64,000 nucleotides of DNA from Gordonia polyisoprenivorans NBRC 16320 = JCM 10675. Lineage in GTDB: Bacteria; Actinomycetota; Actinomycetes; Mycobacteriales; Mycobacteriaceae. Below the pieces are notes generated by a model. It searched no databases. It was not told where the DNA came from and saw only the letters and a list, made by a program, of their open reading frames with translations. A program made the position numbers and the translations under genes. Shown here piece by piece: positions 44,674 through 53,405 of the stretch (within the stretch, counting starts at the first letter, position 1; every line of letters begins with the position of its first letter). The stretch spans positions 83,550-147,549 of the forward strand of contig NZ_BAEI01000004.1 in the NCBI RefSeq assembly GCF_000241325.1, given 5' to 3'.

Positions 44674-44952
44674 TCAGCGACGACGCAGGAAGCGCAGCAC
44701 CAGCGCACCGAGCGCATCGGCCGCGACCAACTCCGCCTCCAGCGGCGACAGCGGACGCACCGGATCGTCGGTCTCGATCGAGTCGGCGCCCGCGAGATGT
44801 GTCCGTGTCCTGCGCTGACGGGCGCATTCGGCATCGATGGTGTCCGGTCCGTACAACCCGCGCATGATGTCGAGTCCCCAGTCGGGTAACTGCGCGAGCG
44901 GGGTCTCCGGCTCCTGACCTCGCTGTCGAGGGCCGTCGAACTGCGTGCTCAT
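44674..44952 (-). CDS. Small hypothetical protein
   Basis: 92 residues, soluble. The first half has DWGLDIMRGLYGPDTIDAE, and the C-terminal half is a helix LSPLEAELVAADALGALVLRFLRRR. No family recognised, though the composition and codon use look real and the frame has an ATG at 44952. It lies alone, divergent from the Ada-AlkA gene. A short gap on its left (44590-44673) holds nothing I can name. Confidence 0.5.
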   Translation of the reverse strand: MSTQFDGPRQRGQEPETPLAQLPDWGLDIMRGLYGPDTIDAECARQRRTRTHLAGADSIETDDPVRPLSPLEAELVAADALGALVLRFLRRR

Positions 44953-45084
44953 GCAGACATCGTGGCACGAAGTGTTAGCTACGTCACTCAATTGCCGAAC
45001 CTGGGCGACCGAGTGTCGCCGGTCCGGTGAAGCGATGGCCGATTCCCGCCAGAAAAGGCCGCCGGGCGGTGAGAGGGTGGAGCC

Positions 45085-46722
45085 ATGACCGCTTCCACCG
45101 ACGCGCGACCCCAGTCCTCGACGACGACCGGCGCCGACCCGGCCCGGGCGTCGACGGGGCTCGATTTCGAGGGGTGTTACCGCGCGCTGCAGGCTCGGGA
45201 TGCGCGTTTCGACGGCCAGTTCTTCGCCACCGTGCGCACCACCGGAATCTATTGCCGGCCGTCGTGCCCGGCGCAGACCCCGCGACCCGAGAACGTCGCC
45301 TTCGTCGCGACCGCGGCCGGCGCGCAGGCGGGTGGATTCCGTGCCTGCCGGCGCTGCCTGCCGGACGCGGTTCCCGGTTCACCGCGCTGGAATCTCAACA
45401 AGGATCTCTCCTCACGGGCGATGCGGCTCATCACCGACGGGGTCATCGAACGCGAGGGGGTCGGTGGTCTCGCCGGACAACTCGGGTATTCGACACGGCA
45501 TCTGACACGGGTGCTGACCACCGAACTCGGTGCCGGCCCGCTCGCCCTGGCCCGGGCGCATCGCGCGACCAGCGCGCGAATCCTTATCCAGTGCACCGAT
45601 CTACCGATGTCCGACATCGCCTTCGCGGCCGGGTTCACCAGCGTGCGTCAGTACAACGACACCATCCGCGAGGTGTTCGGCCTGACCCCGCGCGCGCTGC
45701 GCTCGCTGCGACGGGCCAACTCCCGCAGTGACATCGACACCCCGACCGCAGCATCCGCGGCCACCGGTAGAGGCGAGCGATCGTCGGCGATCACGCTGCG
45801 CCTGGCATACCGCGAACCGTTCGACACCTCCTGGTTCGGGTGGTATCTCGCCGCGCACTCGGTCGACGGCGTCGAGCGGTATCGACCCGACGCCGATCGG
45901 CAGTGGATTCATCAGCGCGTGTTGACCCTTCCGCACGGGCCGGCGCTGGCGGAGACGACGCCCGGCGACGGATTCCTGCGCGTGCGACTCGAGCATCTGG
46001 ACCTCCGGGACCTGAGTGCCGCGGTGAATCGACTGCGCCGGTTGTTCGACCTCGACGCCGACATCGTGGCCGCAACCGACGCCCTGTCCACCGATCCGGC
46101 CCTCGGCCCGGTCGTCGGCGTCGCACCGGGGGTTCGGGTACCCGGAAGCATCGACGGCGGCGAGTCACTCATCCGCACCATGATCGGCCAGCAGATCAGC
46201 GTCGCCGCGGCGCGGCGGCACGTGACGCGGCTGGTCGACGCCCTCGGTGAGCCGACAGACTGGCCGACGGCGGCCGGCGATGACGGGGGCGACGACGGTG
46301 CGCGATCGTGGCGACAGTTCCCGACGGCCGCCGCCATCGCCGAACGCGGCAGCACGATCCTGACCGGGCCCGCCCGCCGGATCTCGGCGATCGTCGGCGC
46401 GGCACAGGCGATTGCCGAACATTCGGTGGAACCACACATGGGGGTCGATGCGTCCGATCTTCATGCACAATTACTCGCCCTGCCCGGAGTGGGGCCGTGG
46501 ACCGCCGACTACGTCACGATGCAGGTGACCGGTGACCCCGACGTCCTCCTCCGGCACGACCTCGTCGTTCGCCACGCCGCCCGCGATCTCGCCATCGACC
46601 TCGACGACACCGCCCAGTGGGCACCGTGGCGTTCCTACGCCTCCATGCACCTGTGGCGCCATCGGCTCATCCCCTCAGACGCCAGTACCCCGCCCACCAC
46701 TACCGCAGACACGACCACCTAG
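45085..46722 (+). CDS. Bifunctional Ada-type regulator / AlkA DNA-3-methyladenine glycosylase
   Basis: 545 residues with three parts. (1) An Ada-type metal-binding domain: RTTGIYCRPSCPAQTPRPENVAF ... FRACRRCLP supplies the four Cys, one of which accepts methyl from phosphotriesters. (2) An AraC-type HTH (GVGGLAGQLGYSTRHLTRVLTTELG; MSDIAFAAGFTSVRQYNDTIREVFG). (3) AlkA N-terminal and HhH-GPD domains, with LPGVGPWTADYVTMQVTGDPDVLLRHDLVVRHAA carrying the helix-hairpin-helix and the catalytic Asp. It should sense methylation damage and remove alkylated bases. Ogt follows ten bases later, giving an adaptive-response operon. Confidence 0.94.
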   Translation: MTASTDARPQSSTTTGADPARASTGLDFEGCYRALQARDARFDGQFFATVRTTGIYCRPSCPAQTPRPENVAFVATAAGAQAGGFRACRRCLPDAVPGSPRWNLNKDLSSRAMRLITDGVIEREGVGGLAGQLGYSTRHLTRVLTTELGAGPLALARAHRATSARILIQCTDLPMSDIAFAAGFTSVRQYNDTIREVFGLTPRALRSLRRANSRSDIDTPTAASAATGRGERSSAITLRLAYREPFDTSWFGWYLAAHSVDGVERYRPDADRQWIHQRVLTLPHGPALAETTPGDGFLRVRLEHLDLRDLSAAVNRLRRLFDLDADIVAATDALSTDPALGPVVGVAPGVRVPGSIDGGESLIRTMIGQQISVAAARRHVTRLVDALGEPTDWPTAAGDDGGDDGARSWRQFPTAAAIAERGSTILTGPARRISAIVGAAQAIAEHSVEPHMGVDASDLHAQLLALPGVGPWTADYVTMQVTGDPDVLLRHDLVVRHAARDLAIDLDDTAQWAPWRSYASMHLWRHRLIPSDASTPPTTTADTTT

Positions 46723-46732
46723 GAGCATCCGC

Positions 46733-47332
46733 ATGACCGACACCCTCGAAACACCCTCCACCCCAACCATTTCCACCCCCAAGGACGGCTCCGGCCTGTG
46801 GACGACGGTCTCGACGCCGGATGGCGCATTCACCGTCGTCACCGACACCGACGGCATCATCCTGGCATCGGGGTGGACCGACACCCCCGAATATCTGGTC
46901 GCACTCGTGCACCGCGACCTGCGGCCACACGATCTGCGCGGTCCCGCAGAGCTCGGCCGCACACCGGAATTGACCACGATCACCGAGGCCGTCGAGGCCT
47001 ACTACGCCGACGACTTCGGTCCGGCCGCGGCCCAACCGGTTGTCCAACGATCGGGTCCGTTCATCGAAAAGGCTTGGGCCGCATTGCGTGGGGTCACCGC
47101 GGGCACCGCGGTGACCTACACCGAATTGGCCGAGCGTGCCGGCGAACCGGCCGCCATCCGGGCCGCAGCCTCGGCCTGCGCGCGCAACGCCGCGGCACTG
47201 TTCGTGCCGTGCCACCGTGTGCTGCGGCGCGACGGCAGCCTTGGCGGATTCCGTTACGGACTGGACATCAAGCGGTCGCTGCTCGACCGGGAGACGCCCG
47301 ACCAGGAGGTACCCCTCCCCGACGCGGGCTGA
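46733..47332 (+). CDS. ogt: Methylated-DNA-[protein]-cysteine S-methyltransferase
   Basis: 199 residues. The C-terminal domain holds the PCHRV active site (FVPCHRVLRRDGSLGGFRYGLDIKRSLLDRE), preceded by AWAALRGVTAGTAVTYTELAERAG, the DNA-binding helix-turn-helix with the Arg/Tyr finger region. It transfers O6-methyl from guanine to its own Cys. The N-terminal 50 residues are Thr-rich and longer than in most Ogt proteins. The ATG at 46733 follows AGGAGCAT. It is co-transcribed with Ada-AlkA, as is common in actinobacteria. Confidence 0.95.
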   Translation: MTDTLETPSTPTISTPKDGSGLWTTVSTPDGAFTVVTDTDGIILASGWTDTPEYLVALVHRDLRPHDLRGPAELGRTPELTTITEAVEAYYADDFGPAAAQPVVQRSGPFIEKAWAALRGVTAGTAVTYTELAERAGEPAAIRAAASACARNAAALFVPCHRVLRRDGSLGGFRYGLDIKRSLLDRETPDQEVPLPDAG

Positions 47333-47391
47333 ACGACCGCATCGCGGGCGGCGAACCGATTCTGTCGGTGGTCGCCGGCAAGATCACCGAC

Positions 47392-48627
47392 ATGATCGGC
47401 ATCGTGCTCGCATTCACCGTCGGCATCGTGCTCGGCGTCGCAATCGGTTGGCTCGCGTGCACGAGCCGGTCGGCCGGCGCCGTCGCCGCCGCACGCGCCG
47501 AGACCGCGGCGCTGCGGTCCTCCCAGGACCTGGTCGGACGATCGCTCGCCGCGGCCTCCGAAGACGCAGCGCGGCGGCAGTCGAACGCGATCGGCGCCGA
47601 GCTCAGTCACATCGTCGATCCACTGCACACGCTGGTCGGACAGATGGCCGACGAACTACGACGTGTGGAACGCGACCGCACGAGTGCCTACGCCGGCCTG
47701 TCCGAGCAGGTACGGGGCATGCAGATGATGTCGACGCGGCTCTCCGATCAGACCCGGGCGCTGACCAACGCACTACACACCCCGCATCTGCGGGGCCGGT
47801 GGGGTGAGGTCCAGCTCGAGCGGGTCGTCGAACTCGCCGGGATGACCCGCCACTGCGACTTCAGCACCCAGGTGTCGGCGAGTTCGGAGGCCGGGTCGGT
47901 CCGCCCCGACATGGTGGTGCACCTGGCTGGTGGCCGCGACATCGTCGTCGATGCCAAGGTGCCCCTGCAGGCGTATCTGCAGGCCGCGGACTGCGAGGAC
48001 CCGCAGATGCGGCGCGACCTGCTCTCCGACCATGCCCGGGCGGTGCGTGCGCACATCACCGCGCTCTCGGCGAAGTCGTATTGGTCGGCCTTCGACGACA
48101 CCCCCGAGATGGTCGTTCTGTTCTTGCCCGCCGACGCGGTGCTCGAGTGGGCGGTGCGCGCCGATCCCACGCTCATCGAGTTCGGCATCACCAAGAATGT
48201 GGTGCTCACCACGCCGTCGAGTCTGGTGTCGTTGTTGCGCACCGTCGCGCTCGGTTGGCGGCACGACGCGATGGCACGTGACGCGGCGGTGATCCACGAG
48301 CTCGGCGTCGAGCTGCATCATCGGCTCGACTCGGTACTCGGCCATCTCGATCGGGTCGGGACGTCGCTGCGCAGGGCGGTCGATGCCTACAACTCCACTG
48401 TGGGAGCACTGGATTCCCGGGTCGGGGTGACCGCCCGCCGGCTGGCATCGCTGGAGGCGCTCGGCGATCTCGACGAGCCCACCACGGTCCGCACGGTTCA
48501 CGACACCGTCCGCGAGACCCGCACGGCTGATCACGGGGCCGGGTCGAGCCCGATCGCGCAGTTCGACGCGCACATCACACAGAACGGACATGGCGCCCCG
48601 ATCGGGTCGCCGGATCGGCCAACATGA
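47392..48627 (+). CDS. rmuC: DNA recombination protein RmuC family
   Basis: 411 residues. One N-terminal membrane helix (IVLAFTVGIVLGVAIGWL) precedes a coiled-coil stretch (about 30-125) and the RmuC nuclease-like domain: RGRWGEVQLERVVELAGM, DMVVHLAGGRDIVVDAKVPLQAY (the conserved Asp/Lys of the PD-(D/E)xK fold), PEMVVLFLPADAVLEWA and TPSSLVSLLRTVALGWRHD. It limits inversions at short repeats. The start ATG at 47392 has a weak site; a GTG at 47368 is in frame. Confidence 0.9.
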   Translation: MIGIVLAFTVGIVLGVAIGWLACTSRSAGAVAAARAETAALRSSQDLVGRSLAAASEDAARRQSNAIGAELSHIVDPLHTLVGQMADELRRVERDRTSAYAGLSEQVRGMQMMSTRLSDQTRALTNALHTPHLRGRWGEVQLERVVELAGMTRHCDFSTQVSASSEAGSVRPDMVVHLAGGRDIVVDAKVPLQAYLQAADCEDPQMRRDLLSDHARAVRAHITALSAKSYWSAFDDTPEMVVLFLPADAVLEWAVRADPTLIEFGITKNVVLTTPSSLVSLLRTVALGWRHDAMARDAAVIHELGVELHHRLDSVLGHLDRVGTSLRRAVDAYNSTVGALDSRVGVTARRLASLEALGDLDEPTTVRTVHDTVRETRTADHGAGSSPIAQFDAHITQNGHGAPIGSPDRPT

Positions 48628-48673
48628 CCCGGCGGTTGGCGGGAAATCGCGCTTCACCCGGTACCGTCTACAT

Positions 48674-49705
48674 GTGCCCTTTCCGCAACGAAGCTCTTCC
48701 GCGGTGCCACTGGACCAGCAGTCGGTGCTGCCGACCGTCCGTGGGGTGCCCTGGTGGGGTGCCGTCCTCATCGCGACAGCGCTGACCGCGATCGGCGCGA
48801 TCATGGACGCCAAGAATCACGGCAACCTCGGCGCGGTGTTCAATTTCTGCCTGCTGGTCGGGTGCTGCCTGGCCGCGCTCGCCGTACGTCGCCGGGCATT
48901 GTTCACCGCGGCCGCCCAGCCGCCGCTGATCGCATTCTGCGTCGGCGTGCTGGCGCTCTACAGCCTCAATGCCGGCAACGCATCCGGTCTCAAGTCCTTG
49001 GTACTCAAGGTGCTGCTACCGATCGCCGCCAACTTCCCGTGGATGGCCATCACCTTTGTGGTGACGCTCGTGCTGGTTCTGCTCCGGTGGTTGCTGACCC
49101 GGCCCGAGGGCTGGAACGCGAAACTCTGGGGCGGCAAGAGCAACAACCGGCCGCCGGCCAAACGACGCGCGAACAAGAGCACTCGCGCTGCGGGCACACG
49201 CGCCTCCGGCGCACGCACCGAGGGCGACAAGGCCACGCGCACTCGTCGGACCGAGACCGCCACATCGTCGAGCAGCCGCGCGGCGACCGCGCGCACGGGT
49301 TCGTCTCGTGCTGCCACGAGCACCTCGTCGAGCAGCCGCGCCGCCCGGCAGAAAGACGCCGACGCCCGCAGCACCGCATCGAAGCCCCGCGCGAGCGCAT
49401 CGGTGGTCGGCGCCGCAGCCACCGCCGCCGACGACTCCGGTCGGGCACGTCCCCGGCGAGCACGTGCCGGCGACGCGGCCCGCAAGACCACCGAGTCGTC
49501 GGAGGCACCGCGTCGTCGTGCCGGCGATGCCGGCCGACCCACCGCACGACCGGTCCCCGTCACCTCCGAGGAGACCACGCGCATCCCCGCGGATCAGGCC
49601 GACCGACCGCGCCCGCGCGCCCGCTCGGCGGCCGCGGACCTCGACCGGTACGAGTCCGGCGCTGCCGCCGCCTATCAGTCGACGCGCTCACGCAACCGCT
49701 CCTGA
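48674..49705 (+). CDS. DUF6542-like membrane protein with long basic tail
   Basis: 343 residues. Four membrane helices (about 25-140) including VLPTVRGVPWWGAVLIATALTAIGAIMD and NFPWMAITFVVTLVLVLLRWLL, then a long Arg/Ala/Ser/Thr-rich cytoplasmic tail (about 160-340) with many RA, TR and SSSRAA repeats, probably disordered and possibly nucleic-acid binding. The GTG at 48674 is closely preceded by TACCGTCTACAT, which may be a -10 for a leaderless message. Gene role unknown. It ends at a bidirectional hairpin. Confidence 0.72.
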   Translation: MPFPQRSSSAVPLDQQSVLPTVRGVPWWGAVLIATALTAIGAIMDAKNHGNLGAVFNFCLLVGCCLAALAVRRRALFTAAAQPPLIAFCVGVLALYSLNAGNASGLKSLVLKVLLPIAANFPWMAITFVVTLVLVLLRWLLTRPEGWNAKLWGGKSNNRPPAKRRANKSTRAAGTRASGARTEGDKATRTRRTETATSSSSRAATARTGSSRAATSTSSSSRAARQKDADARSTASKPRASASVVGAAATAADDSGRARPRRARAGDAARKTTESSEAPRRRAGDAGRPTARPVPVTSEETTRIPADQADRPRPRARSAAADLDRYESGAAAAYQSTRSRNRS

Positions 49706-49715
49706 CCGGCGCCTC

Positions 49716-49736
49716 GGTACGTCGCGCCGACGTACC
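49716..49736. terminator. Hairpin between convergent genes
   Basis: GGTACGTCG - CGC - CGACGTACC: nine paired bases, three-base loop, between the DUF6542-like gene and the nucleosidase gene that ends at 49739. No T-tract, but its position between converging genes suggests a two-way stop. Confidence 0.55.
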
Positions 49737-49738
49737 TC

Positions 49739-50326
49739 CTACGCAATAAGGTGCTCGGACACCCACCGCCCGAGCGTGCGGGCCGCCTCGTCGACGAGTG
49801 ACGGCCAGTCCATCGCCCCTTCGTCGGCGCCGTCGGTGACCACCTTCACCAGCCGGCAGGGCACCCCGAACGCCGCCGCCACATGGGCAATCGCCGCACC
49901 CTCCATGTCGACGAGATCGGCGCCGGCGGCCAGTTCGGCGCGGCGGACCGGGTCGGCGACGAAGGTGTCGCCGGTGGCAAGCACGGTGCCGTCGCCGTCC
50001 GGCAGCTCCCATCGGTCGACGATCGGATACCCCATCGCCCGCAGCTCGGTGCTGCTGATGTCGTGTTCGACGACGGCCGACGGTACGAAGAGTCCCTCGT
50101 GACCGACCGGCAGATGGTGGTCGTGCAGCGCGCCGGCGGTCCCGATGTTGACGATGCGTGTCACCGCGGGTCCGGTGCTCAGTTCTCGGGTCAGCGCGAC
50201 CGACGCGGCGACCTTTCCGATGCCGGTGACCAGAAGCCGGGTGCCGTCGGGGATGTGGCGTGCCTCCGACCGGGTCGCGGAGACGACCAGTACCCCGGTA
50301 TCGGACGACGAGGAATCTGCGTGCAT
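49739..50326 (-). CDS. MTA/SAH-type nucleosidase (phosphorylase superfamily)
   Basis: 195 residues. The purine nucleoside phosphorylase fold is seen in GVLVVSATRSEARHI, LLVTGIGKVAASVALTREL, IVNIGTAGALHDHHLPVGHEGLFVPSAVVEHDI, LVDMEGAAIAHVAAAFGVPCRLVKVVTDGADEGAMDW. M-E-G and the D in VVTDGAD correspond to the ribose-binding Met-Glu and the catalytic Asp of MTA/SAH nucleosidases. It is shorter than MtnN (about 230), so the substrate could also be another nucleoside such as a futalosine. The start ATG at 50326 has no strong site. Confidence 0.8.
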   Translation of the reverse strand: MHADSSSSDTGVLVVSATRSEARHIPDGTRLLVTGIGKVAASVALTRELSTGPAVTRIVNIGTAGALHDHHLPVGHEGLFVPSAVVEHDISSTELRAMGYPIVDRWELPDGDGTVLATGDTFVADPVRRAELAAGADLVDMEGAAIAHVAAAFGVPCRLVKVVTDGADEGAMDWPSLVDEAARTLGRWVSEHLIA

Positions 50327-50348
50327 CCGATGATTGTCCGTCAGCCTC

Positions 50349-51140
50349 TCAGCGGGTGAGCGCGAGGGTTGCCTGCGCCGCCCGCCCCAACGCCGACCCG
50401 TAGGAGGGTCCGTGGCCTGCAGCGTGGACGGCCAGCGGATGCAGTTGGTGCAGCGGGATTCGGTCGCGCCACCCGGCCGCCAATGGGTGGGTCTGGTCGT
50501 AGGCGGAGACGATGGCGTCGAGTTGTGGACAGCCGAACAGCGCGAGCATCGCCAGGTCGGTCTCGCGGTGACCGCCGTGAGCGGCCGGATCGATCATCAC
50601 CACTCCGTCGGGTGTCCACATCACGTTGCCGCTCCACAGGTCCCCGTGCAGCCGGCTCGGTGGCTCGTCGTCGTCGAAGACTCCGTCGGCGATGGCCGCA
50701 CAGGCCGAGCGGGTCAGTTCCTCGTCGTCGGCGGTGAGATATCCGGCGCGGCGCGCGGGTTCGAGGTAGGGCTCGACGCGTTCGGCAGCGTAGAAGGCGC
50801 CCCAACTCGCGTGGGTGCGGGAACTCAGCGGCCGTTCGCCGATGAACTGTCGTCCGTGGTATCCGGCGGGCGGCGCACCGAACGAGTCGGCACCCGCGTC
50901 ATGCATTCGCGCCAGAGCGGCGCCGAACTCGCGTGCGGCGTCGGCGTCGGGGAAGGCGGAGTCCAAGCGCTGCAACTCGATTCCGCTGTCCCACACCGCG
51001 ATGACGTCGACGACGGGTGCTCCGGCCTCGGCCAGCCACCGTAGACCGGCGGCCTCGGCCGCGAAGAAATCCGGGTCGGCGTCACGGCGGGTCTTGCGGA
51101 AGACGTTCTCGTCCAAGGAGTTACCGCTCTCGCGCGGCAT
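50349..51140 (-). CDS. Fructosamine-3-kinase family protein
   Basis: 263 residues. VFRKTRRDADPDFFAAEAAGLRWLAEAGAPVVDV opens the kinase fold, and LHGDLWSGNVMWTPDGVVMIDPAAHGGHRETDLAMLALFG carries the catalytic Asp and metal Asp of the fructosamine-kinase/aminoglycoside-phosphotransferase type. Such enzymes phosphorylate ketoamines so the sugar can leave protein, a repair of glycation. The start ATG at 51140 lies 20 bases inside the upstream SDR gene. It is the last gene of a minus-strand group 50.3-52.1 kb. Confidence 0.85.
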   Translation of the reverse strand: MPRESGNSLDENVFRKTRRDADPDFFAAEAAGLRWLAEAGAPVVDVIAVWDSGIELQRLDSAFPDADAAREFGAALARMHDAGADSFGAPPAGYHGRQFIGERPLSSRTHASWGAFYAAERVEPYLEPARRAGYLTADDEELTRSACAAIADGVFDDDEPPSRLHGDLWSGNVMWTPDGVVMIDPAAHGGHRETDLAMLALFGCPQLDAIVSAYDQTHPLAAGWRDRIPLHQLHPLAVHAAGHGPSYGSALGRAAQATLALTR

Positions 51141-52053
51141 CCGGGTCGGCCGGCACGGTCTCGGTCCGCGACACCGCACTGATCCGGGCGAGATGTGCGA
51201 ATCGATCGTTGGCGATGCGCATGACGATCTCGTAGGGCAACGCGAACTTGCGTGCCCACCAATACCCGAACCGGATGTCGAAGGAGGTGTAGACCATGAA
51301 CCGATTCTTCTTGATCCCCTTGATGATCGCGGCGGCGGCGGTGTCGGGGGTGACCGAGACGCGATGAAATGCATCGATCTGCTTGGCCACCCGCGGGTCC
51401 GTGCGATCGATACCAACGATCTCGACGCTGTTGACCAAGGGAGTGGCGACCGCACCCGGGCAGACCAGTGACACCCCGATGTGGTGACGACGCAGGTCGA
51501 ATCGCAGAACTTCCGAGACCCCGCGGATACCGAACTTCGATGCGCTGTAGGCGGCATGCCAGGGGAAGGCGAGCAGTCCCGCAGCCGACGACACATTCAC
51601 CAAATGTCCGCCGTGCCCCCGCCGAACCATCTGTGGCACAAAGCATTCGATGATGTGGATCGGACCCATCAGGTTGACGTCGACGGCCGATCGCCAATGC
51701 CGGTGCTCGAGGTTCTCCACGGTGCCCCAGACCGAGATACCGGCGATGTTCATCACCACGTCCATCACGCCGACCTCGGAATCGACCTCATGGGCAAAGC
51801 TGCGGACCCACTCGTAGTCGGAGACGTCGCCCGCGGAATGGAAGGCGACGTGCCCGCCGGCCTCGGTGATGGTGGTCACCGCCTCGTCGAGCTTGTCGGC
51901 GTGCAGGTCGGTCAACACGAGTTCGGCGCCATCACGTGCCGCGGCAAGTGCCGTGGCCAAGCCGATTCCGCTGGCCGCCCCGGTGATCAACACCCGGCGT
52001 CCGCGCAGGGTGGGAACCGGCGGGTCCATTCTGATCAGATCGCGTAATGACAT
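51121..52053 (-). CDS. Short-chain dehydrogenase/reductase (classical SDR)
   Basis: 310 residues. The GxxxGIG loop is LITGAASGIGLATALAAARDGAELVLTDL, followed by NIAGISVWGTVE (the NAG-type motif) and LVNVSSAAGLLAFPWHAAYSASKFGIRGVSE with the catalytic Ser, Tyr and Lys. The substrate is unknown. A long C-terminal part (MVYTSFDIRFGYWWARKFALP) is typical of membrane- or lipid-related SDRs. The gene overlaps the fructosamine kinase start by 20 bases. Confidence 0.92.
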   Translation of the reverse strand: MSLRDLIRMDPPVPTLRGRRVLITGAASGIGLATALAAARDGAELVLTDLHADKLDEAVTTITEAGGHVAFHSAGDVSDYEWVRSFAHEVDSEVGVMDVVMNIAGISVWGTVENLEHRHWRSAVDVNLMGPIHIIECFVPQMVRRGHGGHLVNVSSAAGLLAFPWHAAYSASKFGIRGVSEVLRFDLRRHHIGVSLVCPGAVATPLVNSVEIVGIDRTDPRVAKQIDAFHRVSVTPDTAAAAIIKGIKKNRFMVYTSFDIRFGYWWARKFALPYEIVMRIANDRFAHLARISAVSRTETVPADPDAARER

Positions 52054-52085
52054 GACCTCGACCCTAATCCGACTGTCGAGGACAC

Positions 52086-53183
52086 TCAGCCGATCGGTAG
52101 CTTTCCGTCGAACAGGCCGTAGACGATCTCGAGCATGGCGTTGAGCACCTGCGCCGACGCGTCCTGCCCCTCGGTGAGCATCAACCGCATGATCTCCGCG
52201 GGATCCTTGGTGCCGAGCAGTTGCTGGATGAACGGAAGGACCGCCGACAGTTCATCGTCGTCACCGGACGACTGTGGGGTCGTCGTTCCCGGCGTCGTGG
52301 CACCCGGGGTCGTCGTACCGGGTGTGGTGGCACCGGGGTTGCTGACGCCGGGGATCGTGGCGGCCGCAGAGCCCTTGACGTAGTTGATGATCCCGTCGGT
52401 GATGGCCATCGAGTACTTGACCTGACCGTCACGGGCGGCCAACGCGGCGGCTTCCTGCGGGTTGGAAAGGTTGCCCATTTCGATGAAGACGGCCGGGACC
52501 TTGGTCAGGTTCACCGCCGCGATATCCGAGCGGGTCTGGATTCCGTCGTTCACCCCGGCGTAATTGGCGGCCGGGAAGCCCGCCTTCAGGAAGGCGTCAC
52601 GCATGATCGTCGACGCCTTGCGGCCTTCGCCGCCCTGTACCTGATTGACCGTCGCATCCGGGATCGGCAGCGTCGGCACGATCATGTGGAAGCCCTTTTT
52701 GGTCGTATCCGTACCGGTGGTGGTCGAATCCGCGTGCAGGCTGACCGCGATGGCCGCTCCCGACCGGCTCGCCGCGGCAGCGCGCTCGTCGACGCATCCG
52801 CCCCAGCCGGTGTCGTCGGGTCGGCTCAGGACCACCCGCGCGCCCTGACTCTCGAGTCCGGCCTTCACCAGCTGCGCGACGTCCCAGTTGACGGTGTGCT
52901 CGGCCACGCCGTTCACCCCGGTCGCGCCGGTCGTCTGGCAGTCCTTGGTGCCGCCGCGTCCGTCGGGAACCTGCTTGGCCAGGTCGTGGCCGGCCGCGCC
53001 GCCCTGATGGCCGGGGTCGAGGAAGATCGTCTTGCCCGCAAGACTGGTGCCCGTGGCCGGTGCGGCCGATGCGGGTGCACTTCCGGTGGTGGCGGTGAGC
53101 ACCGCCGACCCCGTCAGCAGGGCGACGGCCGCAGCCGTGATCGCGAGTCGCGCTCGCGAGCCTCGTCTCCGGGCGATCGACAT
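52086..53183 (-). CDS. Secreted N-acetylmuramoyl-L-alanine amidase (Amidase_3)
   Basis: 365 residues. A signal peptide with RRRGSRARLAITAAAVALLTGSAVLTA leads into an Amidase_3 domain: GKTIFLDPGHQGG (first metal His), TGVNGVAEHTVNWDVAQLVKAGLESQGARVVLSRPDDT, IAVSLHADS (second metal His) and VFIEMGNLSNPQEAAAL (catalytic Glu). A Thr/Pro-rich repeat (GATTPGTTTPGATTPG) follows, then a short helical C-terminal domain. It hydrolyses the stem-peptide bond of peptidoglycan outside the membrane. It is similar in plan to Rv3717-like amidases. An intergenic region of about 220 bp lies upstream with no gene. Confidence 0.92.
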   Translation of the reverse strand: MSIARRRGSRARLAITAAAVALLTGSAVLTATTGSAPASAAPATGTSLAGKTIFLDPGHQGGAAGHDLAKQVPDGRGGTKDCQTTGATGVNGVAEHTVNWDVAQLVKAGLESQGARVVLSRPDDTGWGGCVDERAAAASRSGAAIAVSLHADSTTTGTDTTKKGFHMIVPTLPIPDATVNQVQGGEGRKASTIMRDAFLKAGFPAANYAGVNDGIQTRSDIAAVNLTKVPAVFIEMGNLSNPQEAAALAARDGQVKYSMAITDGIINYVKGSAAATIPGVSNPGATTPGTTTPGATTPGTTTPQSSGDDDELSAVLPFIQQLLGTKDPAEIMRLMLTEGQDASAQVLNAMLEIVYGLFDGKLPIG

Positions 53184-53405
53184 GTTCGCACATCCTCAGC
53201 GTCGTCGTTTCGGTCGTCGCCACCCCAAGTCAAAGCAGCAACACTGGCCACAATAGCCACAGCTTTCACACAGTCAAACAGTCGCGGGTGAGATGCGGAA
53301 ATCGGTGACCTGGGCTGATCGGATTCGTTAGCCAGCTGTGACGTGACGGGCACGGGATCGAGACACGGAGGTCAGCCCAGCCTGACGACACGGGGTCGGC
53401 GCAGG

